A stretch of 64,000 nt of DNA from assembly GCF_910592395.1 (NCBI RefSeq), contig NC_088308.1, positions 8,135,001-8,199,000 on the forward strand, written 5' to 3'. Both the position numbers and the translations under genes were made by a program. The notes under the pieces were generated by a model. The model searched no databases, had not been told where the DNA came from, and was given only the letters and a program-made list of their open reading frames with translations. Origin of the DNA: Lineus longissimus (taxonomy: Eukaryota; Nemertea; Pilidiophora; Heteronemertea; Lineidae). Below are positions 47,650-58,836 of the stretch, one piece after another; position 1 is the first letter of the stretch, and the number at the start of each line of letters is the position of its first letter.

Positions 47650-47974
47650 CAGTGAGATATGAATGTAATTTCTGAAACCCCTCAACGTTGATATATTTTA
47701 GGCAGTATCCACTGAGAATCTGTTTTCGACACCTCTTACACCAACCCAAGACATTATGATTAACTCGCCAAACCTATATTGTCAACACGAAGCTAATACA
47801 TCAATTCATCAATTATTAAAAAAGAGAACCTCAAACCAAGGTAGTTAAGTATTTCGAACGACAAACTTTCAAAGGGATGACAGGTTACACCAATGCTATT
47901 ATGCACTCAACTACATTCTGTCCGACTTGCCGTCACGTCTAGTTCTATACCAATAATAGCCACAAGCAGGTTTT

Positions 47975-48046
47975 GCCTGACAGGAATCGAACTGACGATT
48001 ATCGACCGCGAGTCCGACACCAACTGGACCACACCGCTGCTCCAAC
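47975..48046 (-). mobile_element. tRNA-like head of a SINE
   Basis: On the minus strand, box A TGGTCCAGTTGG (48031-48020) and box B AGTTCGATTCC (47993-47983) are spaced as in a tRNA, with an intervening TGTCGGACTCGCGG. The acceptor ends do not pair and there is no clear anticodon arm, so a tRNA-derived retroposon is more likely than a functional tRNA gene. Its body would extend toward 47,800. Confidence 0.5.
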
Positions 48047-51000
48047 ATTACTTCAACCTGGTAGAAGTATAATAGCCTTCGATGAAGACATCGGCAACAC
48101 GATCTCGTAAGTTTTAAGTAAGACGTAGCACCAACAATCTTTGCTTGGTTGGCTGTTTCACTTTACATGACAACCTGTAGTTGAATTGATTGAATACAAC
48201 AATCCCAAGCCGATTTTGGATTAGCCAATTGTAAAACAGGATGGAGGCTGTCAAAGAGAAAGCAAAATGTGGAAAAAGCGCTGATATCTGCGGAGTACTC
48301 CGGTTACAAGTGTTAGCGGAACTGCTTAAATGATGTACCAAGGTCACTCATAGGTTCTTGTCGGTCTATTGAGTATTGTCTCGAATGATGGAGTAGGTTG
48401 TCAAATATAGGAGACTGAAAGGTCGAATGTCTTTGATATTTGTGGTACACTCAGGTGGGAATGGTTGGAAGACGCGGACAAACAAACCAGCGATTGTGTA
48501 AATAACCTCCACCATTCTTACTTGCTGACCTAAAAAGGCCGTTCATTTCAGGGTTCAGATTTAAGGTCAATTTACGTACCCATGCGTACAGCTGTGCGGG
48601 GGGGGGGGGCTTGAAAAGACGATTGGAACTGGTTTCTTCACCGTTAAAAATCCCACTAAGTATGAGGAAGATGAGACAATCAGGTTATGATTTATAAACA
48701 TACAACAGTATGGACTCAGAGTGGTTTTGCGTACGGACGCAAATGGGAGTCTTGGCTCTTTCGTGCGCATGCGTACAAGGAGGGAGTAATGAAAAATTAC
48801 GAAAGCGTGCGTACGTACTGAACGGTACATCGATGCCATCAGTATCTGTTATAATGAACTAATGACCAGAAACAGATTGGCTCCAAGTAATTCGATATGC
48901 ACTTAACTAAACGTATCCACGGGTGGGCACTTTGTACAATGGTAAGAGAAACGAAGAGCGAAGATCGTAGGTGAGTCTTGCATCTCAATCGCGCGTATAG
49001 CTTCCTGATGAGGAACGTCATCGCATACTTCGTTTCGATGTTTTTATAGGTCCTTTTAGCAACGTTATTGTCTTGATATTGGCAGAGATAGGGAAAAAAG
49101 GCAAGATGGCAGGGACATGATCGCGTTTGCTGAAAATTATGCTATGTTTGGCAAGAGGCATACTACAGTTTATTTAATTTAATTCAATTTAATTTAATTT
49201 AATCTAATTTAATTTAATTTAATTGAAGTTAATTTAATTTAATCCATACACATGTAGAACCCACCAAATGAGGGCTATTACAGAACGGTATACAAATTGT
49301 AATATTCATTTACAAAGTAGAATGTGATCTCATGAAATTATTGTAGATGAGAACAGACTGCCTGGACGATGTCTGAATTAAACATAAGAGCCAAGTACCG
49401 GACATTAAGTGACAGGTTTATAGCTTTTTTCTGGGTGAAAGACAATATTTCTGAGTAATACCTTAGAGTTACCCAAGGTAATACTTTGCCGAAAAATCAC
49501 AATAATCAAAAACAATAAATTAAAGAGCATTTATACAAACGTGAATGATCTGATATCAATCTCCTACTTCGAATAATGCTTGGATTAAATATGTTGTACG
49601 TTGACAAGTCTACAGATTTGATAATAGAAAACAGAGTTTTTGCGTTGAGGTAAAATTACAGAACCCCGGATATTCCTCTCGGTATGACTAAAGAAAAAAT
49701 CTAATAAATCAGAATGATGACAAAACTCTGTAGCACATGCACATGCCATGCTCACATAGATTTCTTCGTCTTATAGACGACAAGAAATGTACGGAGATCT
49801 CGCATTGCCGCATTACTTCTCCTAGTTCCATGAAGTGCTGCTCCGTATCTAACAAATACTACTTCGATGAACTAGCATAAGGAATTAGAAAAGAAAGCGG
49901 CGCATCGATGCCAGCATTATCTGCTCTTTTAAAAAATGGATTCGAGAATGATCATAATAGGATATCCTTAGTCAACCAGGTATCGTAGTAATTCCATGAA
50001 AAGTTAAGTCAAATAACTACTGGATTGAGAGAGAAACTTACAGAACGTTTCAAATAGCATCCGCCATGATAGGATATTAGATTACAGATTGTACCCAATA
50101 GCATCTAATTTGATATGTACTTGAACAAACGAATCCGCCATTGGGTGAAAAGTGTTGCAGGTGAGTCCTGCGTCTCATACTCTGGTATAAACATAATTTT
50201 CAGGCTAAAACTATTTTACACTGCATGGATTCTATACTCGTATGGATCCTTACTCGAATGGATTTGATAGATCTAGTTATTGTTACATGTAACATTTCTG
50301 TCACGATACCGGCAGACTCGTACGATTGAGGAAAGATGAGATCGGTGGCGGGCGCGGGCATGGTCGTGCTTTGGGAAAAAGTAAGATGTTTGGGAAGGGG
50401 CATGTGCGACCCTTCACCATGGAGTGGAGTGATGGCAGATATCCCTACACAGGAATACTTCCCCATTTGTGTCGTTGCTATATAACGCATCACAAAATTT
50501 AAAACCAGCAATACAAATACAACAACCTATAAAGAGAACACCAATCTCCGCAGTTTGACTTTTTTTCGGCATTTGGCGCGATCTTATGACGATCTACCGT
50601 TAAGTGCTGCGGCGGCTGGAGAGAAAGAAAGATGAGAAGTTGACACAATTCCCCACTCGCTTAGACCGGATTTACCGCGAAGCACGTCAAGTGAAAAGAT
50701 CACCACTACATTAGAGTGCGAGTTAATCTTCTGACTTTCCTTTGCAAATTTGGCCTTGAGCCTTAGCCAAATGTTCCGGCTTTCTTCCGCACTATAATCA
50801 AATTAGCTCCGGAGAAAATTGAATACGTATCGGATTCTTGGACTTGGAGATCGTACCGCAGGAGAATATTGACAAGACTGCTAATAAGACTGATTGAATG
50901 AAATATAGCGGCGTCAGAAGCAATTGTAGTAGGTGTAATAATGTTTAAATGTACAGGAATAATAGTTTAAGACGTCCAAGGATCGACAGTGTCCGGGGGG

Positions 51001-51564
51001 GGGGGGGGAGAAAAGGACGTTGATTTAACTTCAATTTATGCATTAACAGATGAGCAGAGACATGTATTCGACACATAGTCCGTACTGAACTGTGAAGCTG
51101 TGGTAAATACATGACTGTGAAGGGTGAAAGTGGATTTATTCTTCAATCTTTGGTGAATTCTTAATCTACAGAGCCAGGCCATAACGGGGATATACTTTTT
51201 GATAATTAAATTAAGGAAATATTGTCTCACTGGCCAGCTTGAAACTTGTATTCTAATAGGCCCATATCAGTCCGCGAGTGACGATTGATGGCAATGCTGT
51301 ACACAAATCAATTTTTCTCAGGCAATCGGTATTGGAATGTTTTGAATTTTTACTATTATTTCGATAAAAGCCTCTTCAAAACACATATAAAATTTGGTGG
51401 GAATTAAAGCACCCTTGGTGTACTTTTTTCACCAACCTATATTCATTAAAATGTACACAGAATGTACACGCTGGCTAATAGATGTCTCTGGCCAGATACG
51501 GTTAAAATATACAGCGACAATAAAAGCAATTGGTAAAAAAAGTAAGAAAAAGTAGTTCCCTAAG
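48047..51564. other. gene-free stretch with G-runs and an ATTTA microsatellite
   Basis: It holds a 12-G run at 48598-48609, an (ATTTA)n-type array at about 49170-49243 and a 14-G run at 50995-51008. No coding frame with a domain was found. Confidence 0.45.
49170..49243. repeat. (AATTT)n pentanucleotide microsatellite
   Basis: About 14 units of TTTAA/AATTT with scattered substitutions (AATTC, AATCT, GAAGT). Confidence 0.85.
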
Positions 51565-51679
51565 GGCCACCAGACCTCTTTTTTATGCTTTCGCTCTCGG
51601 AACGCCAACGCTGACGCCTAAACATATCCAATTTTTTCAGCATACGACGTCAAACAATAGGATTGGCGTTCCGGTGGCC
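51565..51679. repeat. weak palindrome related to 42.4 kb
   Basis: The outer GGCCACC (51565-51571) pairs with GGTGGCC (51673-51679). The inner GGAACGCCAACG pairs partly with ATTGGCGTTCC. It shares AACGCCAACGC and GTCRAACAAT words with the 42433-42534 palindrome. Confidence 0.45.
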
Positions 51680-54050
51680 ATGAGAAAACTGCGTTGGTCG
51701 ATTTAATTTTTTTGTACATTAAAGGAATGGCCCGATTTTCCCTTTAGTATATTTGTACTTCTCTTGTCGCATTAGTAAACTATTTTTCTGAAAGTATTTG
51801 ACCATTTCAACTCGTATTTACATGTAGTAGAAAAACGCAGCATTCGTAATATTCGGGCCGGCACGCACGCCTGACGCAGGAACATCGCTGTGCACGCAGA
51901 GGGCTCACTTGGATCAAAGCGGGCTCGGAATACCCCGGTGACATTAAAACATCCACTTGTCCACCCTTCACAACTTGTCGGTATTGCAGGGCCTGCTAAT
52001 TCCGCGCTTCACACAGCGTTTGTGTTAAAAGCGTGATTGGGGTGTCATGCCAACGTCATTATTCGAACTCAATATCATAATCATGTGACACCGCTTTTGT
52101 CAAACGTGTCAATCCCTGTGATGATAAAGCGAAATTGATCAAATGACGGATACCAGATAAATCGCGATCAAACAATATTACTGTCAGTAACATTTGTGGT
52201 GATGAAAACATCAGCACAGTTGTCATTGTCTGGTATTCATGAGTTACTATATGATACTCGGGTTTCTGAAGGATCGACAAAACAACTCAGTTCATCCAGG
52301 AATTTAACTTTGCTGAGAGGACGGCAGTGCATATTCACGGTATATGATCAAAGACAAAATTATTTCATTCGTAACCGATTTCGCTAATGCATAATTAATC
52401 ATGGTGATTACGTTTGCAGTTGTTCAGGGAGGCAGCAAGGTATAACAGCGTATGATGTAATCACCCATTCCATTTGCCAGATTAACTGCGAATGCGACAA
52501 CCAAAATAAGTTATGCATGCTTATCTCACTCAAAGGCACCATATTTCTATCCGTTGGTAATTCATGTACATCCAACCGTTCAAGATTTACGTTTACAGTG
52601 GTGCTTGTGCTCCTGTACTTTGCTCCCATTCGTGGTCCAATGATGAAGTCATTAACAAAAATTCGAACCCCTCTATCTCTTACACCCGGCCACCACTGGG
52701 AAAACTTAAATATTGGGTTTCTATCGTCAGGTAGGCGTACGCTATCCCACAACACATTCAAATTATTTGTAGCCTGTATGTTAAATAAAAATCGCTCAGC
52801 AGCTCTCGGACTATTAGCTTGTCGTGAAAATCATGGCTGATCAATTTTACTTTCGTTTGGCTGTTCCGAAGCACAGAATTGGAATAAACTGTGCAGACGC
52901 TATTTAGCCGGTTGAAGGGTTCTAAATGCCTTATGTGTAAAAGGTATGCGAAACAGACGCAACAATACCGGCTACTTAGCATGTAGCGTCTCCACGCCGT
53001 ATAGTTTATAGCACTGGTCGGAGCTTGTGAAGACATTTGGGGTATCAGTGATACTCGGTCCAAGTCCACCAGGAGGTAATGTTGAATAAAAATGAAGAAA
53101 TTATGAAAGGCCTCGACTAGAAGCAAACCTATGCAATAAAATTCTTAAACTATTTAAATTGACGCCGTACGCACTGTCTTCAAAGATGCCTCTGCGGTAA
53201 AGCCCCTCGGCAAACAACTGCAAACATCAAAGAAAAAGCAGGAAATTGTAGAAATGGAGATCCTGGAATATCTACATCATTCCTTATAGCCAGAGGTATG
53301 TGGACAGGATACAGTGATATATACACTACGTCGGTAACAGTCCACGATTCAATTATTTTGGACATCTTGTGTGGCGTCGTTCTCGAGAAAACCAAACACG
53401 TGTCATTTTCGGAGATTAAAATACGAGTGGGGCAAAAGAATATGAAATTATAACGGAACCGTTCCGCTAAACGGAGGAATAGCACTATGTGGCTTGTCAA
53501 CAGTACCGGAGTGGGCAGTTAAATTTCATGTAGGTTGTATCAAATAAAAGTGGTAAAATCAAGGCCTTTGGAATATAAAAGGTTTTTTAGTGCTTAAAAT
53601 AGTATCAGCTCCAAAAAAGCATGTGACGATCCAAACGGTCATTGATATGATTTTCTGGAAAAATAAAAATAAAATTTGTTTACATTAACGTTAAAAAATC
53701 AGAGAGTAATAACTGAAATATCGTTTAAAGCCACAGGCCATTTTGTGATAATGAGCTGTCATTTCGACCAAAAGGGAGGTATGCCACTTGCCAACTCTGT
53801 TTTATTCAAGTCGCATGTCTACGTGATCCTAATCAAGGACGTCGTGTCAGCAGCCAACGGTTAATTGAAAATAACTCTAATTCAATTAGTTTGATACCGT
53901 CAAGGTGAAAATTAATCACTGCCACCACGCAGTGTTTAACATTTCCTGGTTGAAGTCTGATTAAGTTCTGCACCGACGTAACACCTAAAAAAGAGGCTTT
54001 TGAGATGTTGTTAATTGTTTTAGAATTTCCCATAGCCAGCACAAGTTTGC
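51680..54050. other. gene-free stretch
   Basis: No frame here carries a recognisable domain. The frames of 100-122 codons on the minus strand (52408-52761, 52758-53126, 53180-53500) overlap open frames on the plus strand. Confidence 0.4.
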
Positions 54051-54070
54051 CCCCCCCCCCCCCCCCCCCC
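54051..54070. repeat. 20-base poly(C) tract
   Basis: An uninterrupted run of 20 C followed by ACCC, the longest homopolymer of G or C in the window. Confidence 0.95.
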
Positions 54071-54195
54071 ACCCAGAAATGAAAAATCCCTAAATGCTTC
54101 TCAGGTTGTGAAAAACCTCAAGGGTATTTCTTTTCTCATTCTTGTGTTGGCTGAAAAACCTAAGCAAAATAATCTTAATTTTTAAGAATGTACAC

Positions 54196-54349
54196 GATCC
54201 TGATTAGACATTGGGTGATATGAATAAAGACTAGCAAATGCTTTTATCTAAATCTTCATGTACATTTACACTAGGCCTTTCTGTACAAAACCGGAGTAAA
54301 AGCATTTGCTAGTCTTAATTCATATCACCCATAGTCCCTATTAGGATTG
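54196..54349. mobile_element. ~154-bp snap-back MITE
   Basis: GGGTGATATGAATAAAGACT and the following AGCAAATGCTTTT (54213-54246) are mirrored with almost no mismatch by 54299-54333. Weaker pairing extends outward to GATCCTGATTAG / CTATTAGGATT, giving arms of about 50 bp around a 52-base loop. No coding capacity and no relation to the other hairpin families was seen. Confidence 0.75.
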
Positions 54350-57300
54350 TTATATTCAGAGCCACTCCGGATTAAAAGATACCATATTGCAAAATTTTCT
54401 TTACAGACTTCTCAAGCCTAAACATGCTATACGCCGTCCAGTTATGTTTGCTCGGGCAATGCTGTTATAATATGATAAGCTAGCTCTCAGACAGACCTTC
54501 ATCAACTACTGAGACGTTTAAAAAAAGAAATGAGCACTCGCTACCTCAACGTTAATCAGTCTTCCTGCCAATTCAACGTGTCACTGCGTGACTGCCATCA
54601 CTGTGCCTCTCTTTAAGATTACAATCCCCGACAGCGAATTCAAGGCTATCCATTAAAAGCGTTATGATTTGCGTTAGGGGGAGCAATTGAAATCAACTTT
54701 ATATAAAATGGATGACATGATTAAAAATTCAAGGTTCATTACGATATTCTTTCAAGTTGAACGATTGAATTTGAAATCGTTCTGGTTCAGTAGCTGGTTA
54801 ATCAGGCAGGATAATCTGGTTAAGTTGGGGGCGGAGGATTTTGCACTGGAGGACACTGATAACAGAAAATGCATCAAGTATCACGATCGAGAAAATCGCA
54901 GATAACCGACATAATCATTTAAGGTGGATTTAAAGTAGTAGTCTGATTCATGGTTATCCATCAAAATATTTATTAGAAGAAGTCGAACGAAATGACTATT
55001 GCCAAGTATGGATTAAAGAAGATGTTTAACCAGCTATTGGTTAGAATTAGATATACTAGCACTTAGTTCTAATTTTGAATATATGGGGCTTTTTGTAATT
55101 AAATTAGCTCTAATTCATTAACCGGTGAACTTATCGGATAGCTTCTGCCTGAATTATTTTATGTGTAATACATCAAGCTAATTAAAAATTAGATCAAATG
55201 CCAATCTACATAAACGTGATCAATTCAGAAAATAACTGAGCATCATGCAATCTGAAGCAAATCCGTATATTTATGGGATTCTTTTGTGTTGTTCATTTTT
55301 CTCTAATCTATACTTGGTATTACATGTCATCGTGGAGATACAGTGTTGTCCGCTGCCCGCCTTGTATCGGCGTATGTGTGGACATGCCGCTGTCTTCGTC
55401 AACTTATGAGCCCTTATTGTATCTCCTTAAGTCACGGCTTCTGATTTGCGGATATGGTGGTTGCTAGCTAGAATCCTTTTGAAGTACATTGTTCTTTTCA
55501 CGTACATATGCAACATCGACCTGGACACGATATTGTGCTGTAATAAAGAAGTCTCGTCCAAAAGGCAGAGACTGATAAGAGGACATAGCAGTGATGATGT
55601 TTTTTTTAAACACGAAATTACACAGCTTATGGAACAGGTGGGTCTTCATGGTTGAAAGACCGGGAATGGATGATAATAATCTATTAAGGAAATACCGTAT
55701 AGAGAAATAAGCGTCAACAAGGACATTATTGTCTGTAAAAAATTTGGACAATTTATACGTAAGACTAGGAGGCCGCGGAGGAAACCCACCTAGTCGAGTT
55801 GCCGCCATCGATCGGCAATCGAATGCAGTGTAGTGTTTTTAAGTGATTCCGTTTCTGCGTGGGATGATGTTTGCTCTCATTGTTTTGGAAGGCTGAATTA
55901 CGGTCTTACACATTTTCGCTGTTTCCCCCTATAGAAACTGCTCTTTTTCTTCGATGTCTTTTGTCTGTTGAAACATTGAAGTATGGTAAAAGCAACCAAC
56001 AAAAACGTTATAGAATGACCTCAGAGATGACAGGTGCTGATAAGTTTCCGCTGTCTCACTCCGATAGATGATGCCTTCATGTACTACAAGCATAAAGCTG
56101 TCAATCGTACGTGCCTCGGACGCCTTCGCTTTCGTCAAAGTCTTAATCACCTACTTAGTTCGAGCTGATCTGTGAGTACGTCTATAGCCACTCAGATGTC
56201 TATTTCCCATTCCCCACGAGGAGATGACACCAAGTTGACGGATTATGTCGACATAAATAGCTTATGCCAGAGAAAGGGTGCAGCTGCCAGGACAGGCACG
56301 TTTTCTTCATATAAAATGTTGATAACTAAAATCCAGAGGCTCACAATGGCTTGTCTGACAATGGCCAGTCTAACAAGGGCCATGCTTCTCTGCCAACTGT
56401 GCAGCGAGTACGAAGGATTCATGAAAATAGGAACAAAACTGCTTCTAGCAAGTTTTTGTTAAATTATAGTCTATGTACATACAAAGTCTTTCAAATAACT
56501 TTATTTGAAAGACTCTGGTACATCCAACCTTAATCAATGGGGCCTCATTTTATCTATGATGCTGTTTCACAATTTTGTCCAATCGTGGTTTTGATTTATA
56601 GCGCCGATGTTCGAAGTCTCAAACATTCACTCTTTGGTCATGTCATGATAGACACCGTATGTAGACTACCGAACGAAGGTAGTAAAATTGCATTTATACC
56701 CTCGTCAAAATGGCCGATAGGGCCTCACTGCATTCGCGGAATCAACCAATTTTTTTCCCCATATTTAAACTTCTTCGAATGACCTCACCAGTGATCAGTG
56801 TGTGCAAAAAAGTGCGCTGAATTTAATTTGGAACAATACCGCAAAGGCCGGGAAAATAGCCTGTAAAGTTCGAATCCCAGACGAGGGCAACGGAATTCGA
56901 TTTCAGTGAAAGACGATGGGTAATTGAATAGCTGACGATGGTAATTGTTCCATTATGAGGTGACCTGTTCATGGAGATTTATTGGTGCTGGACCAAATAC
57001 GATTGGTTTACGGGCTTCTTCGCTTGTTGTGTTGTATGTAATTAAGCCGCAAGCGCTAATTCCTCCTCTATAGTTTGCCCAATCTCCACAAACTGCCACG
57101 AGCCTCCCGAAATCATCAACACAAAGTAGTAGTAGCTGAAATTACCATTGACCGGTATAGTCCACCATCCTGGCACCAGTTGTGTTCAATATACATGTAC
57201 TCGCATCTCGATATTTCAATTGCATACGAGGGAGGAGTTTATAAAATCTGTATCTCAGGATGGTAGTGAAAAGCGTTATTTTGAGACAAATTCATTTAGG

Positions 57301-57576
57301 TCCCTGAGAATTCCTTGTTCCTCATAAAAATCTATCTCACTGTGGCCAATAGTTGTTATGTTTGCAGGAAGCATGAGTCTACTGACGATGTTCTTTGTTA
57401 TTTTGGGGTAGCAATACTAATGCGGCCGAGGTATAACCTCATTGATCCGAGGTAACATAATGTCATTAAGACCCACGGGGTGGCGCTAAATGAGCAACCG
57501 CCGGGGGCCTGATTTTGTCGTGGCAGTGTTTCTTTGGAATCAACTGATGGTTTCTGTAAGGTATATCCGTGGTGTC
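54350..57576. other. gene-free stretch
   Basis: It may lie inside the intron of the receptor gene to the right if that gene continues this way. No transmembrane-rich exon was recognised on the minus strand. A box-B-like AGTTCGAATCCCAG near 56,860 lacks a partner box A. Confidence 0.35.
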
Positions 57577-57660
57577 TTCCCATTTCGCCATTTCCCACCT
57601 CGCCATGTGCCCACTTCGCCATTTTCCCATTTCGCCAGTTTCCAAATTCGCCAATTTCAA
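57577..57660. repeat. short minisatellite, ~13-15 bp units
   Basis: Six imperfect units of CCCATTTCGCCATTT type in tandem. The minus-strand frames over it give Gly/Trp/Met-rich repeats that are artefacts. Confidence 0.75.
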
Positions 57661-57719
57661 TAAAAGTGGCCTATTTCATTCATAAATTACAAAATTTTAT
57701 CTTGCTCATGATGATCTAA

Positions 57720-57740
57720 CCCCCCCCCAAAAAAAAAAAT
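57720..57740. repeat. C9 run followed by A-run
   Basis: Nine C at 57720-57728 are followed directly by about 11 A. Possibly the tail of an old retroposon, but nothing adjoining supports that. Confidence 0.6.
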
Positions 57741-58532
57741 TATGCTTGAAAATCCACGAATACACTGTGTAATATACGTTGTCTCTAGTACTTTCCCGAC
57801 AGATGGCCATGCCAGTGTCTGCCACTATTAGCCAATCACGAGGCAGGCTGAGAAGTGTAGTGCATGAGTCAGCGAGCGGCACACAAACTGAAATGAACAT
57901 TTCGAACCGAATCTCCTACCCCTAATTACAAAGGAACTAGTCATTGGACTCGTCTTCCCCGTAACATAAAAATGGTACGATTGTCGATAGTGTGTGTGCC
58001 CACATCGTAAGCTTTATGACACATTCGTCTATTGTGCTAATACAATGATAGAAAACACAGTATGCCTTTAAAAGGTGAAATAAAAGGCCACCGTGTAGTA
58101 GGTTTGTTGATAGTCCTTTTTTGAAAAATATATTTTGTTGTCCGGCGAGCGGTGTTCGTTTTTAAAAACTCGCTATGTGTCCAATTCAGATTCTCTGTCC
58201 ATATCAAATAGCAACAATGGTTTTGCAAATAGGATAAATGAATACTTTTTTCATTTTAAAATGATAAATCACGCAATGGGTCAACCAGCCGTCAATGCTT
58301 GACAAACACGTGCAAAATGGGTATAGATTCCTTCGAATCGATACTTGCTTTATATAGCCGAGATTTGAACGTTGCAGAAGGAAGTTCTTAAAAGTTTGGT
58401 GTGATACCTGTATCATCTGATGTAGTTGTTTTTTTACTTTGGGGCGAAAGTGCTGCGTAGGAGTGGACATGGACGATCAAGAACTTCTTTTGTTTGGCCT
58501 AATAAAGTTTGAAAGAGGAATAGGAAGGCGTG

Positions 58533-58538
58533 ACTTAC
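58533..58538 (-). other. splice donor GTAAGT
   Basis: On the minus strand the receptor exon ends TAC G and is followed by GTAAGT at 58538-58533, a consensus donor giving a phase-1 intron. The frame runs on past the donor but loses receptor-like sequence at once. Confidence 0.75.
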
Positions 58539-58836
58539 CGTACATAAGATTGGAGAGAAGCGTAATCGGCAATACGATGACTGAAACCAACATATCCGCT
58601 ATTGCAAGATTCACTATGAAATAGTTTGTAACCGTATGCATTCGGGGATTTTTGTACACCACCGAGACAACGAGACTATTTCCTACAACGGCAAGCGTAA
58701 ACACAACCGAATATGCAAAAGAATAAATAAGAATCAAATGCAACGGCTGTTTCCAAAGTCCAGTAATCAAAAGGTATTCCTCTTCGTCGGTGAAGTTGTA
58801 AGGTACAGACGCGTTTCCCGTAAGATTTCCTTCCAT
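58539..58836 (-). CDS. class A neuropeptide receptor, first coding exon (partial)
   Basis: 99 codons plus one base. The N-terminus has N-glycosylation sites at N4, N8 and N14. TM1 spans about 33-59 with the conserved Asn (GN, N53). The first inner loop is a short basic KNPRMHTVTN. TM2 (about 70-93) carries NYFIVNLAIADML with the conserved Asp81. The HTVTNYFIVNL wording is typical of the orexin, neuropeptide FF and allatotropin receptor group, which couple peptide binding at the plasma membrane to G proteins. The ATG is preceded by AAGAAG and an in-frame TAA three codons upstream, so this start is favoured. The exon ends in a phase-1 donor after TM2, a position I recall as common in that group. 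TM3-TM7 would lie at lower coordinates and were not found, so subtype and completeness are open. Confidence 0.8.

Noticed and set aside
53180-53500. Hydrophobic minus-strand frame considered as a missing receptor exon
   Set aside because: It lacks the TM3 Cys and DRY-type motif and has no acceptor site in phase with the TM2 exon.
56820-56885. Possible tRNA around AGTTCGAATCCCAG
   Set aside because: Only the box-B-like word is present; the acceptor and D arms cannot be formed.
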